In this document: piece by piece, positions 32,782 to 42,100 of the stretch | How positions within the stretch are numbered: the stretch's first letter is position 1 | Layout of the letters: every line of letters begins with the position of its first letter | Origin: an uncultured Bacteroidales bacterium | GTDB lineage: Bacteria; Bacteroidota; Bacteroidia; Bacteroidales; Bacteroidaceae | Direction: 5' to 3' | Assembly (NCBI GenBank): GCA_902763865.1 | Contig: CACWTR010000008.1 | Coordinates: 79,481 to 143,480, forward strand | DNA length: 64,000 nt | Notes under the pieces: model-generated | What the model was told of the DNA's origin: nothing | The model's input: only the letters and a program-made list of their open reading frames with translations | The model's database searches: none | Made by a program: the position numbers and the translations under genes

Positions 32782-32789
32782 CAAAGTTA
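32782..32789 (-). promoter_or_regulatory. -7 box (TAACTTTG) of the hexuronate operon
   Basis: TAnnTTTG on the minus strand, 28 nt before the transporter ATG. No obvious operator palindrome is seen beside it. Confidence 0.65.
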
Positions 32790-32841
32790 GCAAAAAAAAT
32801 ATAAATAGCAATATCTTTTGCCGAAAAGTAATGAATCATCA

Positions 32842-32872
32842 TTGATTCTTTCCCGATAATTGTGTACCTTTG
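32842..32872 (+). promoter_or_regulatory. Promoter (TTGATT ... TACCTTTG) of the metallophosphatase gene
   Basis: TTG at 32842-32844 and TACCTTTG at 32865-32872 with about 20 nt spacing, 24 nt before the ATG at 32897. Divergent from the hexuronate operon promoter. Confidence 0.65.
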
Positions 32873-32896
32873 TAGTGCATTATTTAAGATAATACT

Positions 32897-34228
32897 ATGA
32901 AAAGACGTGAATTCTTACGCAATGCTGCTCTCGTGGCAGCCACAAGCGGCATCCCGGACAACCTCATGGCCGAATCCTCCCGCTCTCTTCTTCGCGAGGA
33001 GACCGGCAGCAGTACCCTAATCGACAGCGAGCCTGTCCTGCAGAACTATGCCGAAACGAGCATGGGCATTGCCTTCAGCGTGACTGATTGGGCCAATGGC
33101 TATGTCATCTTCGGCGAGAAGCCCGACCTGAGCGACGGCAGGAAGGTGTGGTGCGGCGGATACCGGCTGACGGCGATGGACAACGAGGCAATCCAGGTCC
33201 GCCTGACCGGACTCAAGCCCGGTACATTATATTATTACAGGATAGGGGCTGACCGCATCGAGTACAAGGACGGCTACCACATCCGCATCACCGGCAACGA
33301 GGAGCCGGAGCGCATCTACTCCTTCCGCACGGCAGGCAAGGAAGCCAAGGCTCACTTCTGTGTCATCAACGATACCCATGCCAGCTGGAAAGCCTTCAAC
33401 CCCACCATCAACAAGGTGATGGAGCTCCAGCCCGGCTGCGTCATCTGGAACGGAGATGCCTGCAACACGGAAGAGACCGTCGCGGCACAGAAGCGCATCT
33501 TCTTCAAGCCCGAGATAGACCGCAAGGACTTTGCAGCCACCATCCCCTACCTCTTCTGCCCCGGCAATCACGACAACCGAGGCTTGGCAAACCGCCACCT
33601 CGAGCGCATCTGGATGTACCGCCAGCCGGAGGAACGTCAGCCTCGCGACTGGGACCTCGGACGCAACTTCGCCGTCCGCATGGGCGACGTGGCCTTCGTC
33701 GGCCTCGACACGGGCGAGGACAAGCTGGACGTCAACCCGAAGTTCTGCAACCTCTTCGTCAGCGGACCTTACCGCGAAGCACAGCAGACTTGGCTGACCG
33801 ACGCTCTGAAGCAGCCCGAGATAAGGAAAGCACCCTTCCTTGTGGCCCTCTGCCATATACCGCTGTTCGACTCCCGACCCAAGGCCAATCCGGGCGACCT
33901 CTATCCCAATGATACAGACGAACACCACAGCTCTAACTTCGCGGCCTGGCAGCGGACGTGCTACAAGCTTTGGAGCCCGCTGCTCGAGAAGGCAGGTTGC
34001 CAGCTCCTCATCACGGCCCACCAGCACCGCTATCGCCTCGACCAGCCCAACGACCAGCATAAGTGGATGCAGATAGTCGGCGGCGGCCCCGACATGGACG
34101 GCGAGAACGCGAAGCACTTCCCCACCGTGATAGAGGGCGAGGTCCGCGACGGGAAGCTCCTCATCACCGTGCACAACATCTACACCGGCCAAGTCCAGGA
34201 AACCCTGACCATCGCCAAGAGAAGATAG
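32897..34228 (+). CDS. Tat-exported purple-acid-phosphatase-like metallophosphatase
   Basis: 443 residues. The N-terminus 'KRREFLRNAALVAATSGIP' is a twin-arginine signal. An FN3-like domain (about 45-145, 'IQVRLTGLKPGTLYYYRIGA') precedes the calcineurin-like domain with metal ligands in 'INDTHASW', 'WNGDACN', 'CPGNHDNR', 'ALCHIPLF' and 'ITAHQHRYR'. The arrangement resembles purple acid phosphatases. Probably hydrolyses phosphomonoesters or diesters in the periplasm; substrate unknown. Followed by array C and a bidirectional terminator. Confidence 0.9.
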   Translation: MKRREFLRNAALVAATSGIPDNLMAESSRSLLREETGSSTLIDSEPVLQNYAETSMGIAFSVTDWANGYVIFGEKPDLSDGRKVWCGGYRLTAMDNEAIQVRLTGLKPGTLYYYRIGADRIEYKDGYHIRITGNEEPERIYSFRTAGKEAKAHFCVINDTHASWKAFNPTINKVMELQPGCVIWNGDACNTEETVAAQKRIFFKPEIDRKDFAATIPYLFCPGNHDNRGLANRHLERIWMYRQPEERQPRDWDLGRNFAVRMGDVAFVGLDTGEDKLDVNPKFCNLFVSGPYREAQQTWLTDALKQPEIRKAPFLVALCHIPLFDSRPKANPGDLYPNDTDEHHSSNFAAWQRTCYKLWSPLLEKAGCQLLITAHQHRYRLDQPNDQHKWMQIVGGGPDMDGENAKHFPTVIEGEVRDGKLLITVHNIYTGQVQETLTIAKRR

Positions 34229-34293
34229 GGCCGTGAGTTCCCAAAAGCCCCAGACGCCTTAGCGAAAAGTCAGAAGAACGGGATATAAAAACT

Positions 34294-34375
34294 ATTTTCA
34301 TGACGTGAAAATTAATTTTCACGTCATGAAAATTAATTTTCAAACTTTGAAAATAGATTTTCACGTCATGAAAAT
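34294..34375. repeat. 21-bp-period palindrome array C (4 units)
   Basis: Units ATTTTC-N7-GAAAAT start at 34294, 34315, 34336 and 34357. Centres are ATGACGT, ACGTCAT, AAACTTT and ACGTCAT. AAAACT precedes, AGCTTTT follows, then a short CCCG-tgt-CGCGGG hairpin. The 34229-34536 gap holds this array and the terminator at 34432-34471; nothing else recognised. Confidence 0.9.
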
Positions 34376-34431
34376 AGCTTTTATCCCGTGTCGCGGGAAA
34401 CTTTGAGTGTGGTATAACAGCTTTTTATAAC

Positions 34432-34471
34432 AAGAATCCCCGAGAATGCGAACTGCATCTCGGGGATTCTT
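34432..34471. terminator. Bidirectional terminator downstream of the phosphatase and peptide gene 2
   Basis: 13-bp perfect stem AAGAATCCCCGAG / CTCGGGGATTCTT with T-rich sequence after it on the + strand (TTGTTTT) and an AT-rich stretch on the minus strand. It is a relative of the hairpins at 2112-2150 and 38828-38862. Confidence 0.75.
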
Positions 34472-34536
34472 TGTTTTCACCCTTCTCCGATGAGAGGGGG
34501 TTGACTATCGTCGAGCCTTGCTTGGGGGTGAGGCTT

Positions 34537-34689
34537 TTATTCTTCGTCCCAGATATTCCAGCTGTCGTTTGTCTTGCCAAGAGCCTGGCTGCCGTCAACG
34601 GGATCATTACTTATTATCAGACTCTCTGCCAGCATCTGAGCTGCCTGAGCCTCTTCGGTCTGAATTACGGGTGCAATGTACTTCTTCAT
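34537..34689 (-). CDS. Small acidic 50-residue protein, copy 2 (unknown function)
   Basis: 50 codons, ATG at 34689 to TAA at 34537. Compared with copy 1 it has Ile for Met at residue 9, Lys-Thr for Asn-Ala at 39-40 and Asp for Gly at 48 ('SWNIWDEE'). The conserved core 'EEAQAAQMLAESLIISNDP' is identical in all three. It sits 87 nt downstream of the second giant GLUG gene, behind a CTCCCCC palindrome and the ATTATTAATAAT element. No signal peptide or known family. Confidence 0.8.
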   Translation of the reverse strand: MKKYIAPVIQTEEAQAAQMLAESLIISNDPVDGSQALGKTNDSWNIWDEE

Positions 34690-34707
34690 AGTATTCTTGA
34701 ATTATAG

Positions 34708-34719
34708 ATTATTAATAAT
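34708..34719 (-). promoter_or_regulatory. 12-bp palindrome ATTATTAATAAT upstream of peptide gene 2
   Basis: A perfect palindrome 18 nt before the ATG, identical in sequence and spacing to copy 1. Confidence 0.5.
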
Positions 34720-34727
34720 GTGTGGAA

Positions 34728-34768
34728 CCACCCCCTTCGCTCCCCCTTGCGGGGGAGTTGGAGGGGAG
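34728..34768. repeat. CTCCCCC...GGGGGAG palindromic repeat, copy after giant gene 2
   Basis: CTCCCCC-TTGC-GGGGGAG with TTGGAGGGGA following, ending about 8 nt after the giant gene's stop codon. Same family as 2381-2416 and the DUF559 inverted repeats. Confidence 0.75.
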
Positions 34769-34775
34769 TCTCTGT

Positions 34776-37700
34776 TTACTTCAGAATCTTCTTGCCGTTC
34801 ACGATGTTGATGCCCTTCTGAACCTTGCCGATGCGCTGGCCGGCGAGGTTGTAGATGACCGTCTTCTCAGCAGCCTGTCCGTTTTCAACTGTCTCGATGC
34901 CAGTCGTGCCGTCGCCGAAGAAGTAGTAAGCCTTAACTTCGGAAGCGGGAACATCGAGGTAAGCCTTGCCAGCCTGAATGGTGCCGGTCTCGGCCAGATA
35001 GAATCCTGCGGGCTGGCCTTCGGGCTGAGCCAGGATGTACTTGCCGGCTGCCTGGATGTCCTCGGCTGCACCCTTCAGGACGTTGCCTTCGATGTTAGCG
35101 GAAGCACCGCTTGCAACGCTGTAATATACAACCATGCTCTTGATGCGGAACTGATTGCTTGTTTCGTTGCTGAGTGTCACGGATGTAGCTTCACCCTCCC
35201 ATGTAGAGGTGGTCGAATTGTATGTGCCCGAGTCGAATGTGGGAGAGCTGGTAGCGGAGAATGTGAACACAATCTTTGTGATAGTGGCGCCGCCTGCATA
35301 GACGTTCATGGAGTTGCCCTTGTAGATGCGGGCCGTACCACCGCCAGAGGAGTAGAATGCAGGAGGATTGCTGCCTTCACCCTTCTCGAAGGAGAGGTCA
35401 ACATTCTCTATGCATAGCGTACGGGTTGTGAGGTCGTAGGCATTCTCAAGTCCCAGTGTATTATTGAAGACGATTTCTATGCTCTCCGTTGCGGCAGCAG
35501 CAGGCTTGAAGCCGTAGTAGCCGGGGGTGCCCTTCAGTACGACGGGCTCCAGGGCGGGAACGTTGCCCTCGACGGGATTGAGCTTCAGCCATGTCTCCTC
35601 GAGCTCGCCGGTGAATACCTCTACGCCTTCAGGAATTATCACTGCGTCGGGAATGTACATGGTGGCATAGCCGGCCTCGGTGATCTCCTTCATGACTGCA
35701 TGCGTCGGGTCGAATACGGGATGTGCATCCTCGCCTACATCCTGGCGGAAGGCTGTGGTGCCCAGTTTGGCACAGAGTGCGCCGTTGGCAACCTCCTCGG
35801 CTGTGATGAGGTTGGTCCTGTTGGCACCGGACTTGTTGTTCTGCGTGCCTACGCCTTCAATCTCGTAGCAGTTGACGCAGGCTGCGCTGCCGCGAGTGAA
35901 GGAGTCTTCGTTGCCGTATTTGCCTTCCAGGGTGGCAGTGCTCCAGCAGTTCTTCACTACAGAAGAAGCATTTGACCAGCTGCAGATGACGGCTGATTCG
36001 CGAGCGCCCTTTACGGCACCTGTCACATAGCAGTTGCTGATGAACAGCGTAGCTGCGCCGCCCATGTCAACACCGAGGATGCCGGAGACGTTCTGGGCCG
36101 TACCCGTCACGGGAGCTTCGTTGCCCAGGTTGGAGATATATACGTTGCCGCCGCCGTTGGTGCCGCCGATGATGCCGCAGAATGCGTTGCCGCTGATGGC
36201 GCAAGTGCTGTCGAGAACGAAGTTCTTGATGACGGCTCCGCCACCGATTACACCGAACAGGCCTGTGTAGTCGCTGCTGGTGGTGAGAACAAAGTTCTTG
36301 ATGGTGTGGCCTTGACCGTCGAACTCGCCGACGAACAGGTTAGCCGCGGAACCTATGGGGATGAAGCGGGTCATGTTGCCATCCATGTTGATGTCGGCTG
36401 TCAGACGTGCCTTCACACCAGGATTCTTGGCAACAAAGTTGCTGAACCATGCGAGCCGCTGGCCGTTGCTGATTTCGTACCATCCATCGACGGGAGTGAT
36501 GAAGTCCTCCTGGAGAGTACCGCAGACTGTGCACCAGCCGTTCACGTTTGTGTGGTCGGGAATATCGACGGCAGTCTCTGAATTGGTGTATGTCACGTCG
36601 TCGCCCAGAGGCGTGCCGTCGCAGCGATAGTTTGCAGCTACACTATAGACGAGTGCGCCATCCTTCTTGATGGGCATGGGCTCCGGATCAGTGCCAATCA
36701 GCTGATAGAAACGTGCCAGGCCGCTCTCCTTGCCGTTCAGCAGGAATGCGAGTTCGCCATTGGCGATGCCCTCGGTGTTCGTGTAGTGGATGTACTTATC
36801 GGAGTCACCGACGGAATTACCCTTGATGGGGTTAACAACATAGACGTTCTCAGAGACTACGTTGCCATAGTTGCGTGAGATGTTGCCGGAATTCTCGGTG
36901 TCGTTGTCAAGGGTCTGGTCGCCTGCACCGACGAAGTTGCCGAGCACAGCACAATTGACGAAGTAGGTCTTCGTGGCAGCCCAGCCACTGAAGCCACCCA
37001 CGCGAGCGCATCTTGCGCCTGCATCAGCTCCGGGCAGGGTGAAGGTGCCGGCGTAGATACAATTCTCGACGCGCTTGTCCTTTTCGCCCATCCAGCCGCA
37101 GAAGCCGCCGGAGGTGTTGTCGCCTACCATAGACGATGTAATGTCGATGTCGGAATAGACGTTGCGAATCAAAGCCATGCGGCCATTTGCGGAGATGGAA
37201 CCTGCACGACCGCCGTTTGTCGAAATTTTGCCGTGCATGATGACGTTCTCGAAGTTGCCAGTCATCTCGGGGATGAAGGCTGCGTGTTCGCCTACATTGG
37301 TCATCTCGATGGTCAGCGTATGGCCTTGGCCGTTGAAGTTGCCATCTACCCAGTTGCCGGTGTTGAAGATGTATTGGCCTTCGGGAGCAATGACCTCGAT
37401 GTCGTTTGCCATCTTCATGTTCAGCTTGAAGCCGTCGCCGATGCGGTTCCAGCCTTCTGCCAGATAGATGTCGTCAGCACTCTTGAGCAACACGGAGGCA
37501 TCGGTCATATCATACTCGAAACCACCGAAGTTGAAGCAGCCGCAAGTGGTGCAGATGCCGTACTTGTCGAAGGTGTGCGCTGCGGCCTGGACTGTTCCTT
37601 CGTTGGAATAGGTGAGGCCTTCTGCCTGTCCGTTACAGCCGGTTGGGCCGGAAGCATAGACCTGACCCTCGCCGAAAGCTGCGGGAACGGGGAACGGATC

Positions 37701-38591
37701 GGTACCAATCCTCTGCACCCAGTTAATCTTGCTCTGGTCGTTGTTCAGCTGATAGCAGATTTTGCCGTCGGCCAGCTCTTCGAGAGGCACGACGGTTGTT
37801 GCATTGCTGTTGCCCCACTGCTGAGTGACATAGTTGTTGTAGTTGGCACCTGCAGCACGGTTGGCATAGGGATTTTCATTGTAGGTCTCGAGGTTGACAA
37901 CGGGCAGGTTGCCTCCGTTGCGTGCAATGTTTGCACTGGCACCGTTTCCGATGCTGAGGGTGCTGCCGTCGCTGACTACCAAGCAGTTTGCCACGTTAAT
38001 TTTATCGTTGGCCCAACCGACAACGCCGCCGCAGTTCTCAGTGCCTTCGCCGAGGATGGCAATTTTCGCCAGACAGTTCTCGATGACAGTGCCGCGATAG
38101 GCGATACCCACCAGGCCGCCGTCGGTGGCATCTCCCTGCTTCGAGCTCTTGATGTTGACATCGACGTAGCAGCCGCTGATGCGTCCGCTGCTCCATCCGG
38201 CAATGCCGCCAGCGTAAGATGCACTGGTTGTGATAGTGCCCTGTACCTTCAGGTCCTTGATGACGGCATGCACGCCGACGTTGCGGAAGAGTCCGGCACC
38301 GTTCTCCTCGAAGGTCATGTCGTAGGTGATAGTGTGGCCGGCACCGTCAAAGAATCCCTGGAAGTCTTGACCGTCGCGACCGATGCGGGTAACGTCGGTG
38401 CCCTTGTCGATGTCGGCTGTCAGCACGGCATTGGCATAGGGATTCTCACCGTTCACGAGTTCTGCGAAAGCCTTCAAGTCTTCCGCCGTACCAATCTGAT
38501 AGACGCCATCAACTTGGTCAAGCGCCCATGCAGTTGTGCTCGCAATGCTCAGCACTGCTGTCAAGCACAGATTTAGAAGTTCTTTTCTCAT
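34776..38591 (-). CDS. Giant secreted GLUG-repeat protein with T9SS-like C-terminal tail
   Basis: 1271 residues. A signal peptide (about 1-23, 'STTAWALDQ') leads into three successive GLUG-type beta-helix blocks (about 25-240, 370-620 and 700-960). Each opens with 'YQIGTAEDLKAFAELVN'-like or 'YEISNGQRLAWFSNFVA'-like sequence, then 'FDGQGHTIKNF' and 'GLFGVIGGGAVIKNF'. Two short Cys-containing inserts ('YGICTTCGCFN', 'NGWCTVCGTLQ') separate the blocks. The C-terminal 300 residues carry an Ig-like region and the tail 'YNLAGQRIGKVQKGINIVNG', typical of Prevotella T9SS cargo. Likely adhesive or glycan-binding at the cell surface. Same architecture and flanking elements as the locus at 2193-6005. 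Confidence 0.85.
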   Translation of the reverse strand: MRKELLNLCLTAVLSIASTTAWALDQVDGVYQIGTAEDLKAFAELVNGENPYANAVLTADIDKGTDVTRIGRDGQDFQGFFDGAGHTITYDMTFEENGAGLFRNVGVHAVIKDLKVQGTITTSASYAGGIAGWSSGRISGCYVDVNIKSSKQGDATDGGLVGIAYRGTVIENCLAKIAILGEGTENCGGVVGWANDKINVANCLVVSDGSTLSIGNGASANIARNGGNLPVVNLETYNENPYANRAAGANYNNYVTQQWGNSNATTVVPLEELADGKICYQLNNDQSKINWVQRIGTDPFPVPAAFGEGQVYASGPTGCNGQAEGLTYSNEGTVQAAAHTFDKYGICTTCGCFNFGGFEYDMTDASVLLKSADDIYLAEGWNRIGDGFKLNMKMANDIEVIAPEGQYIFNTGNWVDGNFNGQGHTLTIEMTNVGEHAAFIPEMTGNFENVIMHGKISTNGGRAGSISANGRMALIRNVYSDIDITSSMVGDNTSGGFCGWMGEKDKRVENCIYAGTFTLPGADAGARCARVGGFSGWAATKTYFVNCAVLGNFVGAGDQTLDNDTENSGNISRNYGNVVSENVYVVNPIKGNSVGDSDKYIHYTNTEGIANGELAFLLNGKESGLARFYQLIGTDPEPMPIKKDGALVYSVAANYRCDGTPLGDDVTYTNSETAVDIPDHTNVNGWCTVCGTLQEDFITPVDGWYEISNGQRLAWFSNFVAKNPGVKARLTADINMDGNMTRFIPIGSAANLFVGEFDGQGHTIKNFVLTTSSDYTGLFGVIGGGAVIKNFVLDSTCAISGNAFCGIIGGTNGGGNVYISNLGNEAPVTGTAQNVSGILGVDMGGAATLFISNCYVTGAVKGARESAVICSWSNASSVVKNCWSTATLEGKYGNEDSFTRGSAACVNCYEIEGVGTQNNKSGANRTNLITAEEVANGALCAKLGTTAFRQDVGEDAHPVFDPTHAVMKEITEAGYATMYIPDAVIIPEGVEVFTGELEETWLKLNPVEGNVPALEPVVLKGTPGYYGFKPAAAATESIEIVFNNTLGLENAYDLTTRTLCIENVDLSFEKGEGSNPPAFYSSGGGTARIYKGNSMNVYAGGATITKIVFTFSATSSPTFDSGTYNSTTSTWEGEATSVTLSNETSNQFRIKSMVVYYSVASGASANIEGNVLKGAAEDIQAAGKYILAQPEGQPAGFYLAETGTIQAGKAYLDVPASEVKAYYFFGDGTTGIETVENGQAAEKTVIYNLAGQRIGKVQKGINIVNGKKILK

Positions 38592-38667
38592 GGTTTGATA
38601 ATTAATAAAGGTAAAGTGGTTAATAAAAAGGTTGATTATATAGTGTATAATAGTTGTTTTTCCCTCA

Positions 38668-38675
38668 CAAAGATA
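38668..38675 (-). promoter_or_regulatory. -7 box (TATCTTTG) of giant gene 2
   Basis: TAnnTTTG on the minus strand; leader of about 70 nt with 'TTATTAACC' as in giant gene 1. Confidence 0.6.
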
Positions 38676-38827
38676 GTTTTTTCCTATATATCTTCAAAAC
38701 TTTTTAACATCTTTCTTTGCTTTGAAAGAAATTTTAGGACTTGAAGCGTCTCAAATGATGGTTGACCGTTGCCGCAGGTACGTTACATCTTCTTGTTATG
38801 CTTCTTTCATGAGATATCCACCTACAG

Positions 38828-38862
38828 CAATCCCCGAGGCGCAATTCGCGCCCCGGGGATTG
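38828..38862 (-). terminator. GC-rich double palindrome downstream of peptide gene 3
   Basis: CAATCCCC / GGGGATTG outer stem with GGCGC/GCGCC inner stem, nearly identical to 2112-2150. The rest of the 38592-38929 gap holds the promoter of giant gene 2 and a block around 38888-38929 shared almost exactly with 34501-34536; nothing else recognised. Confidence 0.6.
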
Positions 38863-38929
38863 GCCGTTGAGTTCCCCTCTCCTCGGAGAGAGGTTGACTA
38901 TCGTCGAGCCTTGCTTGGGGGTGAGGCTT

Positions 38930-39082
38930 TTATTCTTCGCCCCAGATGTCCCAGCTGTTGTCTGTCTTGCCAAGAGCTTGGCTGCCGTCAACAGGGTCGT
39001 TACTTATAATCAGGCTCTCGGCCAGCATCTGAGCTGCCTGAGCTTCTTCAATCTGCGTTGCAGGTGCAAAATACTTCTTCAT
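38930..39082 (-). CDS. Small acidic 50-residue protein, copy 3 (unknown function)
   Basis: 50 codons, ATG at 39082 to TAA at 38930. It begins 'MKKYFAPATQIEEAQAAQML', keeps 'AESLIISNDPVDGSQALGK' unchanged and ends 'DNSWDIWGEE'. The most diverged of the three copies, yet identical in length, with conservative changes. It is 84 nt downstream of the third giant secreted gene, preceded by the same 12-bp palindrome and a CTCCCCC repeat. Function unknown. Confidence 0.8.
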   Translation of the reverse strand: MKKYFAPATQIEEAQAAQMLAESLIISNDPVDGSQALGKTDNSWDIWGEE

Positions 39083-39101
39083 ATTATTTATAGTATTATA
39101 T

Positions 39102-39113
39102 ATTATTAATAAT
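39102..39113 (-). promoter_or_regulatory. 12-bp palindrome ATTATTAATAAT upstream of peptide gene 3
   Basis: Perfect palindrome 19 nt before the ATG, matching the other two copies. Confidence 0.5.
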
Positions 39114-39121
39114 GTGTAGAA

Positions 39122-39163
39122 CCACCCCTTACCTCCCCCTTGCGGGGGAGGCAGAGGGGGGCT
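39122..39163. repeat. CTCCCCC...GGGGGAG palindromic repeat, copy after giant gene 3
   Basis: CCTCCCCC-TTGC-GGGGGAGG core flanked by CACCCC and GAGGGGGG, ending within 3 nt of the stop codon of the giant gene. Confidence 0.75.
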
Positions 39164-39165
39164 GT

Positions 39166-42100
39166 TTACTTCAGCACCTTCTTGCCACCTACGATGTTGA
39201 TGCCCTTCTGCATCTTCTGGATGCGCTGGCCTGCAACATTGTAGATAGGAGCGTTCTCTTCAGCGATTTCAACGGCGTTGATGCCAGTAGCGTCATTGGC
39301 AGCGAAGGGATAGAATGCCTTGACTGCAGAGTTGATTTCCAGGAAGCCCTTGCCCTCGGCAATTGTGCCGGAAGCCTTGTAGAAGCCTACCGTCTCGTCA
39401 ACCTTGGCGAGGACATACTGATTGCCGTTGGTGAGGACGTCGGTAGTGGCAGCAACGAGCTCGTTGGTTGCTTCGAGAACTGCATCGGATGTTGCGGGCA
39501 CGGTGTAGGTGCCTTCGGCGGCCTTCACTACGACAGCCTGATATGCGGGAACAGTTGTTACGGGAGTAAGCTGAACGTAGTTACCGTCGAATGTGACAGC
39601 ATTGGCAGTGATTGCTTCGTTGCCGGAGAAGTCCACATCAACGGGAGCCACGAAGGTGGCATAGCCTGCATCGCTGACCTCGATGGTAGCACCGGCGTTG
39701 CCTACGAGATAGAAGTCGCAGTATGCGCCGCCCCAGTTCTGTTCGATGTACATGGCAACTACGTTGTTGCCCTGGACGAGCAGTGAGGGATCGACGTCGA
39801 GGTTAACCCAATCTGTACCATTGGTCCAGCCGCCGGCTTCGTCAATCAGCGTGCCGTTCACGTAGATTGCGTAGTCGTCGTCATGCAGAACCTTCAGCGT
39901 CAGCTTGGTGATAGCGTCGGGATTCTCGACGTAGAAGTTGCGACGGAACCAGAAGGTGTTGTATTCGTTCTGCCAGATGGTGTGCTGAACGCCATAGCCT
40001 GCTGTGCCGAGAGGCATTACCATTTCGTCCCATGCAGAGTCGTCGAAGTCGGCGGTGTTCCAGCCCTCTTCGATGTTGCGGTCGTTCTCAGAACCAATCA
40101 TGTGGCGGAACTTGGCAACGTAGTCATGTTCCTGACCGTTGGCGAGGAGCACGGGCTCGGAAGCCTTTGCACCGCAAACGGAGCAAACGCCGTCCTGGTA
40201 GAAGTGTCCAGTGGCGGGGATGGGCTTAACGTAGAGCACATGTGTGGCTGCATCTTCGTAAACCACCTTGCCTTCTGCTGTGCAGGTTGCTTCTACGCGT
40301 GCTTCGGGCTTCTCTGCGAAGTTCAGAGCCTGAGCGTTAATCCAGAACTCGCCGAGCTGGAAGCCGCCGTTGAAGTTGTCGGCAGAGAACTTGAAGAACT
40401 TGTAGGTGTCGGTGCCGTTCACTTCGAAGACGGTCTGTTCCATGTTGGAAGTCTTAACCTTGTAGTTCTGTTCCTGCTGGTCGATGACGAACCATGACTG
40501 GTTGTCGTTGGAGCCTTCGAGCTTCCAGTTGCGCGGTGTGCGTCCGGGGTTGTTGTAGGTGTCGGCACCTGTCACGAAGCTGTACTGCTGTACGGCAACG
40601 GGCTCGCTGGCAATGATGATGGCCCATGCGTCGCCTGCGCCGCTGCAACCGAACTTGGTTGTTGCGTCATTGTCGATGAGAGCGGAGAGGGGAGAGTCGC
40701 CCCAGCCGTTGCCGCCGGTAATGATGGCATAGCCAACGCCGTTCACGTCGCGGCGCACATAGTTAGGTTCGGAGACGGTAAGCTCGTAGCTTGCTGTCCA
40801 GCCGTTGTCGGCATCTGTTGTTGCGGTGATGATGACCTTGCCTGCGGACAGACCTGTCACGGTACCGTCGGCAGCAACAGTTGCGATGCTCTCGTCGGAG
40901 GTGGTCCAGGTGAAGGTAGCGCCGTCGAGGTTCTGCACGTCGGGCAGGAACTGAGCGGTGGTGCCTACGATGGCGATGCGTGTCTCCTTGGAGAAGGTGA
41001 CGTAGGTCTGGTCTTCGAGCTTGCCGTAGCCATAGCCGTCATAAGAACCACGTGCGGGCTGAACGAACAGCTTCTTGGTGGCGTCGTAGTAACCGAAGAC
41101 ACCGTCGTGACGCATTACGGGCTGGAAGTCGAAGATGGTTTCTTCACCTTCCTTGATGGTGCAGTAGTTGATGCGTCCGCGCATGGGGTTGTCCCATTCG
41201 GGGTTAGCGAAGAGGGAGAGCTTGCGAGAGGTGGGGTTGGTCACGGTGTTGCCGGTGGGATACTCGGTGCCGTTCACAACCAGCTTGGTCACGTCGGCGA
41301 TTACCTCGTATTCGGTGTTGACGCTGAAGGGAGCGAAGTTGTCGCCGCTACCTGTTGTGCCACCGGTGAAGTAGCCAAAGTTGGCCTTGTTGCCGTTCAT
41401 GTAGAGGCTGATACCAGTACCTGCATGAGTGTTACGTGCGCAGAAGATGCCGCACCATCCGTTGGAAGAATCATAGACGGTGAACTTGGTGCTGATCTGT
41501 GTCTCTGTCACGGGGATGTAGGGCAGTGTGAATGCGTTCTCGCGAGCTGCGCTTGTACTTTCGATGTAAGCCAGCGGCGTGTAGGCGTTGTTGTCGAAGG
41601 CGACAAGCTTGAAGTTGTTGACGTACTGCTCAACGATGGGCACGCGCTCAATCTTGAGGTCAGCGAATTTGAATGCGAATGCGGGGTCGTGGGAACCGTC
41701 ATCGCAAACGCCGAACTGTACAGCCAATACGCAGAAGTCCTTGTCTGCTACGAACTGGAGGGTGTATTCCTGGTCGGTGGTTTCCGTGTTGGGCAGGAGA
41801 GCAACGGCAAGCACTTCGTTGTTGGGCTCTTCCACGTAGAGGGTGCTGCCGAAGTCGGGATTGTTCAGCACGTAGAAGGGGAGCTTGGTGTAGGAAGACC
41901 ATGAACGCCAAGCCGAGCCGGTATATTTGAAGGATACCTTGTAGGTGTCGCCCGGGTTCAGACCTTCAATTTTGAAGCTCTGATAGGGCTCCCAGCCGCC
42001 TGCGCCCTCGTAGGGATTGACGGAGTTGACGTTTGTCTCTGCATCATAGACGAACCTGTTGAAGGTGTTGGCGTAGCCCCAACGACAATACCAACCGCCG

